A stretch of 64,000 nt of DNA from UBA10649 sp965278965 (GTDB taxonomy: Bacteria > Actinomycetota > Actinomycetes > S36-B12), in the NCBI GenBank assembly GCA_965278965.1, contig OZ257127.1, positions 3,348,001 to 3,412,000 of the forward strand, in the 5' to 3' direction. Position 1 is the stretch's first letter; every line of letters starts with the position of its first letter. Made by a program: the position numbers and the translations under genes. This document shows, piece after piece, positions 15,947 through 24,171 of the stretch. The notes beneath the pieces are model-generated. The model worked only from the letters and a program-made list of their open reading frames with translations, had not been told where the DNA came from and ran no database searches.

Positions 15947-17833
15947 GTGACACAGACCGAAACCGCGCCTGCCGCCTCATCCAAGGGGAACGGGCTGAGC
16001 TCGATGCTCCTGCCCGAGCTCAAGCAGCTCGCCTCGCAGATGGGCATCCCCGGCGCCAGCGGGATGCGCAAGTCCGACCTCGTCGCCGCGATCGGCGGAG
16101 CCCAGTCCGGCGGTGCCGGCGGGTCGTCCGCCCCGGCGACGGAGCGTCCGCGCCGCGGCGCGCGGCGCGAGCAGGGGCCGGCGGCCGGCGCTGAGGCCCG
16201 CACGACCGACGCCCCGCAGCCCGCAGCCGGTGGGGGCGAGGCCTCCGACCGCCCCGACGCCCCGTCCGCCGACGCCCCGTCCGCCGACGACCGGAACACC
16301 GACCGCGGTGGCAACGACCGGAACGCGGACCGGAACAACGACCGCAACGCCGAGCGTGGCGGCAACGACCGCGCCAACAACAACCGCAGCGGCAACGACC
16401 GGAACAACGACCGCGGTGCCAACGACCGCGGTGGCAACGACCGGAACGCCGACCGTGGCGGCAACGACCGCGGCGGCAACGACCGCGGGAACGACCGGAA
16501 CGCCGACCGTGGCGGCAACGACCGGAACGCCGACCGCGGGAACGACCGCAACAACGACGGGCCCGATGACGGCCGCCGACGTCGGCGTGGCCGCGACCGC
16601 TTCCGCGACCGTCGCGACCGTCGCCCCGGCGCAGCTGGCGGCGGGCAGTACAACGACGCCGAGCCGGAGATCAGCGAGGACGACGTCCTCGTCCCCGTCG
16701 CCGGCATCCTCGACGTGATGGACAACTACGCGTTCGTCCGGACGACCGGCTACCTGCCCGGCCCCAACGACGTGTACGTGTCGCTGTCGATGGTCCGCAA
16801 GCACGGGCTGCGCAAGGGTGACGCCGTCACGGGCGCAACCAAGCAGCCGACCGACAGCGAGCGCCGGGAGAAGTTCACCCCGCTCGTGCGCATCGACTCC
16901 GTCAACGGCGGCAGCCCCGACGCGGCACGCAACCGGCCGGAGTTCTCCAAGCTCACGCCCCTGTACCCGCAGGACCGGCTCCGGCTGGAGATGGGCCCGG
17001 GCAACCTGACCAACCGGGTCATCGACCTGGTCGCGCCGATCGGCAAGGGCCAGCGCGGGCTCATCGTGTCCCCGCCGAAGGCGGGAAAGACGATGGTGCT
17101 CCAAGCGATCGCCAACGCCATCGTTACCAACAACCCTGAGGTCCACCTCATGGTCGTCCTGGTCGACGAGCGGCCAGAGGAAGTCACCGACATGCAGCGG
17201 TCGGTCAAGGGCGAGGTCATCGCCTCGACCTTCGACCGCCCGGCCGAGGACCACACGATCATCGCCGAGCTCTCGATCGAGCGCGCCAAGCGGCTCGTGG
17301 AGCTCGGCCACGACGTCGTCGTGCTGCTGGACTCGATGACGCGGCTGGGACGCGCGTACAACCTGGCCGCTCCGGCGTCCGGCCGCATCCTGTCCGGCGG
17401 TGTCGACTCGACGGCCCTCTACCCGCCGAAGCGGTTCTTCGGCGCGGCCCGCAACATCGAGAACGGCGGTTCGCTGACGATCCTCGCCACCGCCCTCGTC
17501 GAGACGGGCTCGCGAATGGACGAGGTCATCTTCGAGGAGTTCAAGGGCACCGGGAACATGGAGCTCAAGCTCGACCGTCGCCTGGCCGACAAGCGGGTCT
17601 TCCCGGCGGTCGACGTCGATGCCTCCGGCACTCGCAAGGAGGAGCTGCTCATGTCCCCCGAGGAGCTCAAGATCGTCTGGAAGCTGCGCCGGGTGCTGCA
17701 CGCTCTCGACCAGCAGCAGTCGATCGAGCTGCTGCTGTCGAAGCTCCGCGAGACGAACAGCAACAACGAGTTCCTGCTGCAGGTGCAGAAGACGACACCG
17801 TCCGCCGTGGGCAGCTCCCGCGACGACGACTGA
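15947..17833 (+). CDS. rho: Transcription termination factor Rho with long Arg/Asn/Asp-rich insert
   Basis: Hexameric RNA-dependent ATPase that ends transcription of untranslated RNA. 628 aa, against about 420 in E. coli. Order: Rho N-domain (about 15-50, LPELKQLASQMGI); a disordered region about 51-225 with a core of repeated GGNDRNADR-like units at about 113-205; cold-shock RNA-binding domain (about 235-310, GILDVMDNYAFVRTTGYLPG); ATPase domain with P-loop SPPKAGKT, VDERPEEVTDMQRSV and Walker B VVVLLDSMTRLGRAYN; C-terminal LLSKLRETNSN. GTG 15947 follows AAAGGGA. Insertions here are usual in actinobacterial Rho; this one is unusually regular. It is probably transcribed from its own leader promoter. 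Confidence 0.97.
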   Translation: MTQTETAPAASSKGNGLSSMLLPELKQLASQMGIPGASGMRKSDLVAAIGGAQSGGAGGSSAPATERPRRGARREQGPAAGAEARTTDAPQPAAGGGEASDRPDAPSADAPSADDRNTDRGGNDRNADRNNDRNAERGGNDRANNNRSGNDRNNDRGANDRGGNDRNADRGGNDRGGNDRGNDRNADRGGNDRNADRGNDRNNDGPDDGRRRRRGRDRFRDRRDRRPGAAGGGQYNDAEPEISEDDVLVPVAGILDVMDNYAFVRTTGYLPGPNDVYVSLSMVRKHGLRKGDAVTGATKQPTDSERREKFTPLVRIDSVNGGSPDAARNRPEFSKLTPLYPQDRLRLEMGPGNLTNRVIDLVAPIGKGQRGLIVSPPKAGKTMVLQAIANAIVTNNPEVHLMVVLVDERPEEVTDMQRSVKGEVIASTFDRPAEDHTIIAELSIERAKRLVELGHDVVVLLDSMTRLGRAYNLAAPASGRILSGGVDSTALYPPKRFFGAARNIENGGSLTILATALVETGSRMDEVIFEEFKGTGNMELKLDRRLADKRVFPAVDVDASGTRKEELLMSPEELKIVWKLRRVLHALDQQQSIELLLSKLRETNSNNEFLLQVQKTTPSAVGSSRDDD

Positions 17834-17984
17834 CGACAACTGCCTGGCGGCTGACCCCCGACATGGCCACCGGCCGGCGTTCGCCCACGGCGATTTCGTG
17901 AGGCGCGGTGACGGTGGCATACTTGCCAGGCTCCGGTTCACGACGGGCTCCCGCTCGTCGACCCGGTGCCATGAGAGGAACGAC

Positions 17985-18200
17985 ATGAAGCCCGACATCC
18001 ACCCGGCGTACGGACCGACCACGGTCTCCTGCAGCTGCGGGGCCACCTTCACCACGCGCAGCACCGCGAAGAACGGCGTCATCCACGCCGACGTGTGCTC
18101 CGCGTGCCACCCCTTCTACACCGGCAAGCAGAAGATCCTCGACACCGGCGGTCGTGTCGCCAGGTTCGAGAGCCGGTACGGTAAGTCCAGCAGCAAGTAG
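17985..18200 (+). CDS. rpmE: 50S ribosomal protein L31 (zinc-binding form)
   Basis: 71-aa ribosomal protein at the large/small subunit bridge. The zinc ligands are present: Cys16 and Cys18 in VSCSCGATF, and Cys38 and Cys41 in DVCSACHPFYTGKQK. This is the C+ form, which is replaced by a cysteine-free paralogue under zinc limitation in many actinobacteria. ATG 17985 has GAGAGGA 5 nt upstream. A CATACTT sequence near 17918 could be its own -10. A GC hairpin at 18207-18226 follows the stop. Confidence 0.97.
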   Translation: MKPDIHPAYGPTTVSCSCGATFTTRSTAKNGVIHADVCSACHPFYTGKQKILDTGGRVARFESRYGKSSSK

Positions 18201-18206
18201 CTCCAC

Positions 18207-18226
18207 CCCCGGGCGCCGGCCCGGGG
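18207..18226 (+). terminator. GC hairpin after rpmE
   Basis: CCCCGGG, six-base loop, CCCGGGG: a 7-bp perfect stem 6 nt after the rpmE stop, without a U tract. An overlapping pairing is possible between GGGCGCCGG (18211-18219) and CCGGCGCCC (18266-18274). The two cannot form together, so the leader of prfA could switch between structures. Confidence 0.55.
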
Positions 18227-18323
18227 TCGGCCGCGTGTCTCCCCCGTCGCGCGGTCGGCCCCCGACCGGCGCCCGGTTTCATGTCCACCGCCCGTCCGTA
18301 GCCCTTCCGACTGCTGGAGCGAC

Positions 18324-19400
18324 ATGTTCGAGTCGTGCGTCGAGCTCGTCGAGGAGTACGCGCGCGTCGAGACCGAGCTCGCCGACCCGGCCGTCCACGC
18401 CGACCAGGTGCTCGCGCGGCGGCTTGGCCGCCGGTTCGCCGAGCTCGGACCGATCGTCGCCGCATACCGGGAGTGGCTGTCCTCGGTCGACGACCTGGCG
18501 GCGGCGACCGAGCTCACGGAGGCGGACGCGTCCTTCGCCGATGAGGTCGTCGTCCAGCAGCGTCGTCTCGACGACGCCGCCGAGCAGCTGCGGTCGCTCC
18601 TGCTCCCGCGCGACCCGATGGACGACAAGGACGTCATCCTCGAGGTCAAGGCAGGGGAGGGCGGGGAGGAGTCCGCGCTCTTCGCCGGCGACCTGGCCCG
18701 GATGTACCTGCGGTACGCGGAGCGCCGCGGGTGGTCGACGGAGGTCCTCGACGCCGTCGACTCCGACCTCGGCGGGTACAAGGACATCTCGATCGCGGTG
18801 AAGGCGAGGGGAGTTCCGCGGCCGGGGGAGGGCCCGTTCGCCCGGTTGAAGTTCGAGGGCGGTGTCCATCGCGTCCAGCGAGTTCCCGTCACCGAGTCCC
18901 AGGGCCGGATCCATACGTCGGCGGCCGGCGTCCTGGTCATGCCGGAGGCCGAGGAGGTCGACGTCGAGATCGACCCGAACGACCTGCGGATCGATGTCTA
19001 CCGCTCGAGTGGCCCAGGTGGCCAGAGCGTGAACACGACCGACTCGGCGGTGCGCATCACCCACCTGCCGACCGGGGTCGTCGTGTCGTGCCAGAACGAG
19101 AAGAGCCAGCTGCAGAATAAGGAGTCGGCGCTGCGGATCCTGCGCGCCCGGCTGCTTGCGATCGCCGAGGACCAGGCGGCACAGGAGGCGTCCGACGTGC
19201 GGCGCTCCCAGGTCCGCACCGTCGACCGCAGCGAGCGGATCCGCACCTACAACTACCCGGAGAACCGCATCAGCGACCACCGGGTCGGATACAAGGCGCA
19301 CAACCTCGACCAGGTGCTCGACGGCGACCTCGACCCGATCGTCGATGCGTGCGTCACCGCGGACGAGGCGGCACGCCTCACCGAGGGCGCGGCCAGCTGA
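18324..19400 (+). CDS. prfA: Peptide chain release factor 1
   Basis: Recognises UAA and UAG and triggers peptide release. 358 aa, the standard length. The codon-reading PxT motif is read as PVT (RVPVTESQGR), and the peptidyl-transferase GGQ motif is at about residue 233 (SSGPGGQSVNTTDSAVR). KAGEGGEESALFA is the conserved domain 2 start. ATG 18324 follows TGGAG. Its stop overlaps the prmC start (TGATG), consistent with PrmC modifying this protein. Confidence 0.97.
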   Translation: MFESCVELVEEYARVETELADPAVHADQVLARRLGRRFAELGPIVAAYREWLSSVDDLAAATELTEADASFADEVVVQQRRLDDAAEQLRSLLLPRDPMDDKDVILEVKAGEGGEESALFAGDLARMYLRYAERRGWSTEVLDAVDSDLGGYKDISIAVKARGVPRPGEGPFARLKFEGGVHRVQRVPVTESQGRIHTSAAGVLVMPEAEEVDVEIDPNDLRIDVYRSSGPGGQSVNTTDSAVRITHLPTGVVVSCQNEKSQLQNKESALRILRARLLAIAEDQAAQEASDVRRSQVRTVDRSERIRTYNYPENRISDHRVGYKAHNLDQVLDGDLDPIVDACVTADEAARLTEGAAS

Positions 19401-20389
19401 TGAGCTGGACCGAGGACCACACCGTCGGGGGGCGAACGACCGTCCGGGACGTCCTCTTCGATGCCGAGCACCGGCTCGGCGCCGTCGGCGTCCCGAGCCC
19501 GTCGGCCGACGCCGCCCAGCTCGTCGCGCACGCGCTGGGGACGACGCGCAGCCGGATGTTCCTGCAGGACGCGATCACCGACGAGCAGAAGGTGCAGGTC
19601 GAGAAGCTGCTTGCGCGGCGCCTGTCCCGCGTGCCGCTGCAGCACCTGATCGGAACAGCGCCGTTCCGGCGCATCGAGGTCGAGGTCGGGCCTGGCGTGT
19701 TCATCCCGAGGCCCGAGACCGAGCTGGCGACCGAGGCGGGGATCCGCACCCTCGCCGAGCAGCCGGCAGGACAGCGGGTGGCCGTGGACCTGTGCTCCGG
19801 ATCCGGCGCGATCGCGATCAGCCTGGGCCTGGAGGTCGCCGGTGCCCGCGTGCACGCGGTCGAGCTCGGCGACGACGCGATCGCCTGGACCCGGCGCAAC
19901 GTCGACGCGCACGAGCCGGCACTGGTCGAGCAGGGCTCGCGGGTCGAGGTCGTCCAGCACGACGCGGCGACGGTCGCCGACCCGGGTTCACCGCTCGCCC
20001 GACTCGTCGGCCAGGTGTGCGTCGTCGTGTCGAACCCCCCGTACATCCCGGCCCGGATGATCCCGCGCGAGCCCGAGGTCCGCGACCACGAGCCGGCGCT
20101 CGCCCTGTACGGCGGCGAGGACGGCCTCGATGTCGTCCGGGGAGTCCTGCACACCGCCGCCCTGCTGCTTCGTCCCGGTGGCCTCCTCGTCGTCGAGCAC
20201 GCCGACGTGCAGGGTCCGGCGGCCGGCCTTGCCGGAGTGCCGGGCCTCGCACGCGCGTTCACGGCTGACACGGTCGTCGCGGACCGCCTCGGTGTCCCCG
20301 TCGGCACGGCGCTGTTCGCCGACGTCGCGGATCGGATCGACCTGAACGGCCTGCCCCGCTTCACGCTGGCGCGCCGTGCGGTGACGTGA
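19400..20389 (+). CDS. prmC: Release factor glutamine N5-methyltransferase
   Basis: Methylates the Gln of the GGQ motif in RF1 and RF2 using SAM. 329 aa, slightly longer than the usual 280-300. N-terminal helical RF-binding domain with LQHLIGTAPFRRIEVEVGPGVFIPRPETE; SAM motif I VDLCSGSGAIAISL; catalytic NPPY in VVVSNPPYIPARM; YGGEDGLDVVRGVL follows. It overlaps prfA by one base and the next gene by four (GTGA), so the unit is translationally coupled. Confidence 0.96.
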   Translation: MSWTEDHTVGGRTTVRDVLFDAEHRLGAVGVPSPSADAAQLVAHALGTTRSRMFLQDAITDEQKVQVEKLLARRLSRVPLQHLIGTAPFRRIEVEVGPGVFIPRPETELATEAGIRTLAEQPAGQRVAVDLCSGSGAIAISLGLEVAGARVHAVELGDDAIAWTRRNVDAHEPALVEQGSRVEVVQHDAATVADPGSPLARLVGQVCVVVSNPPYIPARMIPREPEVRDHEPALALYGGEDGLDVVRGVLHTAALLLRPGGLLVVEHADVQGPAAGLAGVPGLARAFTADTVVADRLGVPVGTALFADVADRIDLNGLPRFTLARRAVT

Positions 20390-21036
20390 CCCAGCGGATC
20401 GCCTGCGCGGACGGCGAGGCGCGGGACCGGGCGGTTGCTGCGGCTGCGGCGGCAGCCCGCCGGGGCGACCTCGTGGTCGTGCCGACGGAGTCCGTGTACG
20501 CCGTGGTGACGGACGCGTTCTCCGCGCGCGGCATCTCCCGGCTGCGCGCCGTGAAGGAGTACGGCCCGCACGCTCCTGTGCCGGTCCTCGTCGGCTCGCG
20601 GTCCACGGTCGGGGGAGTGGCGTCGCGGGTCCCGGACTCGGCACGCGACCTGATGGAGGCGTTCTGGCCGGGGCCTCTCACCCTGCTCCTCGACCCGCAG
20701 CCGACGCTCGCCTGGGACCTGCCGGCGCAGGTCCCGCTGGCCGTACGGATGCCGCTCCACCCGCTCCTGCTCGCGGTGCTGGCCCGCTCGGGTCCGCTCG
20801 CAGGGACGACGGCGAACGCCCCGGGGCTCGGTGCGCCGACCACCGCGGATGATGCCGTGGACCAGCTCGGTGACGCGATCGCGCTCGTCCTCGACGCGGG
20901 CCCCCTGGGCGACGGCGACGGACCAGGCACTGCCAGCACGATCGTCGACTGCACCTCGACGCCGGCCCGGATCGTCCGTGCCGGTGCGCTCGACCCCGTC
21001 CGGATCGCGCGGATCTGCCCCGAGATCACCGAGTAG
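20386..21036 (+). CDS. L-threonylcarbamoyladenylate synthase (TsaC/Sua5/YrdC family)
   Basis: Makes threonylcarbamoyl-AMP from threonine, bicarbonate and ATP for t6A37 tRNA modification. 216 aa, YrdC domain only, without the C-terminal Sua5 domain. VVPTESVYAVVTDAF matches the substrate loop, and TTANAPGLGAPTTADDA matches the S/TxN site. The usual KxR nucleotide motif is altered: the region reads RAVKEYGPHAPVPVLVGS. This may be a lineage variant or weaken activity. GTG 20386 overlaps the prmC stop. The prmC-sua5 pairing is widely conserved in actinobacteria. Confidence 0.88.
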   Translation: MTQRIACADGEARDRAVAAAAAAARRGDLVVVPTESVYAVVTDAFSARGISRLRAVKEYGPHAPVPVLVGSRSTVGGVASRVPDSARDLMEAFWPGPLTLLLDPQPTLAWDLPAQVPLAVRMPLHPLLLAVLARSGPLAGTTANAPGLGAPTTADDAVDQLGDAIALVLDAGPLGDGDGPGTASTIVDCTSTPARIVRAGALDPVRIARICPEITE

Positions 21037-21141
21037 TCCTGGTCGCGTCGGGGCGGTCGCCCCGATGGCGGACCGCGTAGAGTGACGCGCATCCGACGCC
21101 ACCACGCCGCGCCGACTGCGGGCGGCCACCGAGGGAGATCG

Positions 21142-22410
21142 ATGAGCACCACGCCGTTCTGGGGACCGGACTTCGACGAGCTGTCGGCCGAGGATCCCGA
21201 GATCGCGGAGATCGTTCTCGCCGAGCTGGGTCGGCTGCGCGACGGGCTGCAGCTCATCGCCAGCGAGAACTTCACCTCTCCGGCCGTCCTGGCCGCGCTC
21301 GGCTCGACCCTGAGCAACAAGTACGCCGAGGGGTACCCCGGGCGCCGCTACTACGGCGGCTGCGTCGAGGTCGACAAGGCCGAGGTCATCGGCATCGAGC
21401 GTGCGAAGGCACTGTTCGGTGCCGAGCACGCCAACCTCCAGCCGCACAGCGGTGCGAGCGCGAACATCGCGGCGTACGGGGCGTTCGTCAAGCCCGGCGA
21501 CACGGTCCTCGCGATGAGCCTGCCGCACGGCGGCCACCTGACCCACGGCTCGAAGGTCAACTTCTCCGGCAAGTGGTTCGACATCGTCTCGTACGGCGTC
21601 CGGCAGGACACCGAGCTCATCGACTACGACGAGGTGCGGGCGCTGGCACACCAGCATCGTCCGCGGATGATCATCTGCGGGGCCACCGCCTACCCGCGGC
21701 TGATCGACTTCGCGGTGTTCCGCGAGATCGCTGACGAGGTTGGCGCGATCTTGATGGTCGACGCGGCGCACTTCATCGGTCTCGTCGCCGGCAAGGCGAT
21801 CCCCAGCCCGGTGCCGTTCGCCGACGTCGTCACGTTCACGACGCACAAGGTCCTGCGCGGCCCGCGCGGCGGCATGATCGTGTGCAAGGCCGAGCACGCC
21901 GCCGCGATCGACAAGGCCGTGTTCCCGATGATGCAGGGCGGCCCGCTGATGCACGCGGTCGCGGCGAAGGCGGTCGCGCTCAAGGAGGCAGCGACGCCGG
22001 AGTACGAGGACTACGCGCGACAGGTCATCGCGAACGCCCAGGCGCTCGCCGCCGGACTCGCCGACGCCGGGATGCGGCCGGTGAGCGGCGGCACCGACAC
22101 CCACCTCGCCCTGATCGACCTTCAGCCGCTCGGGGTCACCGGCGATGTGGCCGAGGCGCGCTGCGATGCGGCCCGGATCACGTTGAACAAGAACGCCATC
22201 CCGTACGACCCCCAGCCGCCGGCCAAGGGCTCGGGCATCCGTGTCGGCACGCCCGCCGTCACGACCCAGGGCATGGACGAGGCCGACATGGCGGTCGTGG
22301 CCGAGCTGATCGGGCGGGCGGTACGGGATACGGACGGCAGCGACGCCGCTGCCATCGCGGACGAGGTCGGCGCGCTCGTGGTCAAGCACCCGGCGTACCC
22401 GCGGGACTGA
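21142..22410 (+). CDS. glyA: Serine hydroxymethyltransferase
   Basis: PLP enzyme interconverting serine and glycine while loading one-carbon units on tetrahydrofolate. 422 aa. It shows QLIASENFTSPAV, the NKYAEGYPGRRYYGG loop, the PLP lysine in TFTTHKVLRGPRGG (His-Lys pair), and PYDPQPPAKGSGIRVGTPAVTT near the C-terminus. ATG 21142 follows GAGGGAG. A TAGAGT at 21078-21083 is a good -10, giving a leader of about 50 nt, so it is probably transcribed separately from the upstream t6A gene. Confidence 0.97.
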   Translation: MSTTPFWGPDFDELSAEDPEIAEIVLAELGRLRDGLQLIASENFTSPAVLAALGSTLSNKYAEGYPGRRYYGGCVEVDKAEVIGIERAKALFGAEHANLQPHSGASANIAAYGAFVKPGDTVLAMSLPHGGHLTHGSKVNFSGKWFDIVSYGVRQDTELIDYDEVRALAHQHRPRMIICGATAYPRLIDFAVFREIADEVGAILMVDAAHFIGLVAGKAIPSPVPFADVVTFTTHKVLRGPRGGMIVCKAEHAAAIDKAVFPMMQGGPLMHAVAAKAVALKEAATPEYEDYARQVIANAQALAAGLADAGMRPVSGGTDTHLALIDLQPLGVTGDVAEARCDAARITLNKNAIPYDPQPPAKGSGIRVGTPAVTTQGMDEADMAVVAELIGRAVRDTDGSDAAAIADEVGALVVKHPAYPRD

Positions 22411-22417
22411 CGCCCCG

Positions 22418-23539
22418 GTGCGCGAGTACCTGCTGTGTCTGCTGGCCGCCGCCGCGGTCACGTACCTCCTGACGCCGCCGGTACGCGTGCTCGCGACTCG
22501 CCTGGGGTTCATGGCAGCGGTGCGGGACCGCGATGTCCACGCCGAGCCGACCCCGCGCCTGGGCGGCCTGGCCATGGTCGGCGGGATCCTCGCGGGGCTG
22601 CTGCTGGCGAGCAAGCTGCCGATGATGCGCGCCGTGTTCGCCGAGTCGCACACGGGGATCGCGCTGGTCACGGCCATCTGCATCATCGTCGCGCTCGGCA
22701 TCGTCGATGACCGCTGGGGCCTGGACGCACCGACCAAGCTCGCCGGTCAGGTCCTTGCCGCAGGCGTCATGGCCTTCCAGGGCATCGCGGTCATCTGGCT
22801 GCCGATCGGCGGCACGTTCGTGCTGGACCCGCTGACCAGCGTCCTGTTCACGGTCCTCATCGTCCTGGTGAGCATCAACGCGATCAACTTCGTGGACGGC
22901 TTGGACGGGCTGGCTGCCGGCATCGTCGCGGTGTCCGCCGGCGCGTTCTTCGCCTACTCCTACCTGCTGTCCGTCGAGCTCGGCTTCGAGCGGGCGACGT
23001 TCGCCGCGCTCGTGTCCGCTCTCCTCGTCGGCGCCTGCCTGGGGTTCTTGCCGAACAACTTCTTCCGGGCACGCATCTTCATGGGCGACACCGGGTCGAT
23101 GACCCTGGGCCTGCTGCTCGCGGCCAGCACGATCACGCTGTCCGGCCAGGTCGACCCCAGCGCGGTCGCCGGCGCCACGCTGCTGCCGGCCCTGCTCCCG
23201 GTGCTGCTGCCCGTCGCCGTGCTGGCCGTGCCGCTCGTGGACATGGCGCTCGCCGTGATCCGGCGGACCCGCGCCGGGCGCAGCCCGTTCGCCCCGGACA
23301 AGCAGCACCTGCACCACCGCCTGCTGGAGATGGGCCACTCGCAGGTGCGCGCGGTGATCCTCATGTACGCCTGGACGGCGCTCGTCGCCGGGACCGCGGT
23401 GCTCGTCGCGTTCGTGCCGGTCGCCTGGGCCCTCGCCGGGTTCCTCATCGGCCTGGGCCTGCTGGTGTGGGCCGTCCGCCGGCCGCCCCGTGCCGACGAC
23501 GTGGCTGCGCCCACGCAGATCCGGTCCACCGGCTCCTGA
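22418..23539 (+). CDS. wecA: Undecaprenyl-phosphate GlcNAc/hexosamine 1-phosphate transferase (WecA/MraY family)
   Basis: Polytopic membrane enzyme, 373 aa with about 10-11 helices, that moves a sugar-1-phosphate from UDP-sugar to a polyprenyl phosphate carrier to start cell-wall polysaccharide synthesis. Active-site loops: HAEPTPRLGGLAMVGG, GIVDDRWGLDAPTKL, NAINFVDGLDGLAAG, FFRARIFMGDTGSM and the C-terminal DKQHLHHRLLEMGHS (HxHH). GTG 22418 lies 7 nt after glyA. The place between sua5/glyA and the atp operon is conserved in actinobacteria. It could supply the lipid-linked primer for the polysaccharide locus at 1-9017. Confidence 0.93.
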   Translation: MREYLLCLLAAAAVTYLLTPPVRVLATRLGFMAAVRDRDVHAEPTPRLGGLAMVGGILAGLLLASKLPMMRAVFAESHTGIALVTAICIIVALGIVDDRWGLDAPTKLAGQVLAAGVMAFQGIAVIWLPIGGTFVLDPLTSVLFTVLIVLVSINAINFVDGLDGLAAGIVAVSAGAFFAYSYLLSVELGFERATFAALVSALLVGACLGFLPNNFFRARIFMGDTGSMTLGLLLAASTITLSGQVDPSAVAGATLLPALLPVLLPVAVLAVPLVDMALAVIRRTRAGRSPFAPDKQHLHHRLLEMGHSQVRAVILMYAWTALVAGTAVLVAFVPVAWALAGFLIGLGLLVWAVRRPPRADDVAAPTQIRSTGS

Positions 23540-23544
23540 CCCGT

Positions 23545-23602
23545 CGATTCCATACGCCAGCGTCGCCCGCGGGTCCGGGAACGACGCTCACGTATGGAAT
23601 CG
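23545..23602. terminator. Long inverted repeat after wecA
   Basis: Outer arms CGATTCCATACG (23545-23556) and CGTATGGAATCG (23591-23602), inner arms AGCGTCG (23559-23565) and CGACGCT (23582-23588), separated by a 2-nt mismatch and a 16-nt loop. It lies 6 nt after the wecA stop and separates wecA from the atp operon promoter, so it probably ends wecA transcripts. Confidence 0.75.
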
Positions 23603-23688
23603 CGGCCGCAAGCGCGTACATCCGCGGGACGCCGGCTGCGGCGTGAGCAATCCCACTGTCGCGGTCACGTCGCACGGCCCCAGCGGGT

Positions 23689-23718
23689 TTGGGGGCACCG
23701 TGGGCCGTGCGATAACGT
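23689..23718 (+). promoter_or_regulatory. Probable atp operon promoter giving a leaderless mRNA
   Basis: -35 TTGGGG at 23689-23694 and -10 TAACGT at 23713-23718 with an 18-nt spacer. The expected start, 7 nt after the -10, is 23725, which is the G of the GTG start of the AtpI-like gene. It is the only good promoter between the wecA terminator and the operon. Confidence 0.6.
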
Positions 23719-23724
23719 CCGAAG

Positions 23725-24171
23725 GTGCCCTCCGCTGACGTGCCGATGCTTCGGCGCGCCGCCCTCGCGACGCTTGTCGTGGGCGTTGTCGCGACGATCG
23801 TGGGGACCGTCATGCAGGGCGGCAAGGGACTGATCGCCGGAGTGCTCGGCACCGTCCTCGTCCTCGCCTTCTTCTCGGCCGGCCAGGCGGTGCTCTCGAA
23901 CGTCCTGAGGAACCGTCCCGAGAGCGCCCTGATGGTCGCGATGGCGATCTACCTCGCGAAGATCGGCGCTCTGCTCGTGCTCCTGCTCGTGCTGCAGGAC
24001 GCGACGTTCTTCGCGCCGCGGGTCTTCGCGGCGACCATCGTGGTCTGCACGCTGGCCTGGACGTTCGTCGAAGTGTGGGTCTTCTCGCGGACCAAGGTGC
24101 TGTATGTCGAACCGACGCCGTCGGTGCCGACGGAGCCCTCCGCGACGTCCGCCCCGGAGGTGCCCAGGTGA
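23725..24171 (+). CDS. atpI: ATP synthase accessory membrane protein I (AtpI-like)
   Basis: 148-aa protein with four membrane segments (about residues 10-32, 38-58, 69-93 and 98-118), basic loops (RNRPES) and a Pro/Thr-rich soluble tail. This matches the ATP synthase I family that precedes atpB in many bacteria and helps assemble the c-ring. It is low in sequence conservation, so the call rests on topology and position. The GTG start coincides with the predicted transcription start. Its stop overlaps the next GTG (GTGA). Confidence 0.72.
   Translation: MPSADVPMLRRAALATLVVGVVATIVGTVMQGGKGLIAGVLGTVLVLAFFSAGQAVLSNVLRNRPESALMVAMAIYLAKIGALLVLLLVLQDATFFAPRVFAATIVVCTLAWTFVEVWVFSRTKVLYVEPTPSVPTEPSATSAPEVPR

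Noticed and set aside
16288..16560. Periodic DNA repeats that look like a CRISPR or satellite array
   Set aside because: They lie inside the rho frame, keep codon phase, and encode the Arg/Asn/Asp-rich insert; there are no spacers.
15977..18082. A 2.1-kb minus-strand open frame opposite rho and rpmE
   Set aside because: Its Val/Ala repeats mirror the rho insert, it has no ribosome site or family motif, and rho is certain.
19378..22737. A 3.3-kb open frame on the minus strand
   Set aside because: Antisense to prmC, sua5 and glyA; Arg/Pro-rich composition and no domain; a product of GC-rich codon bias.
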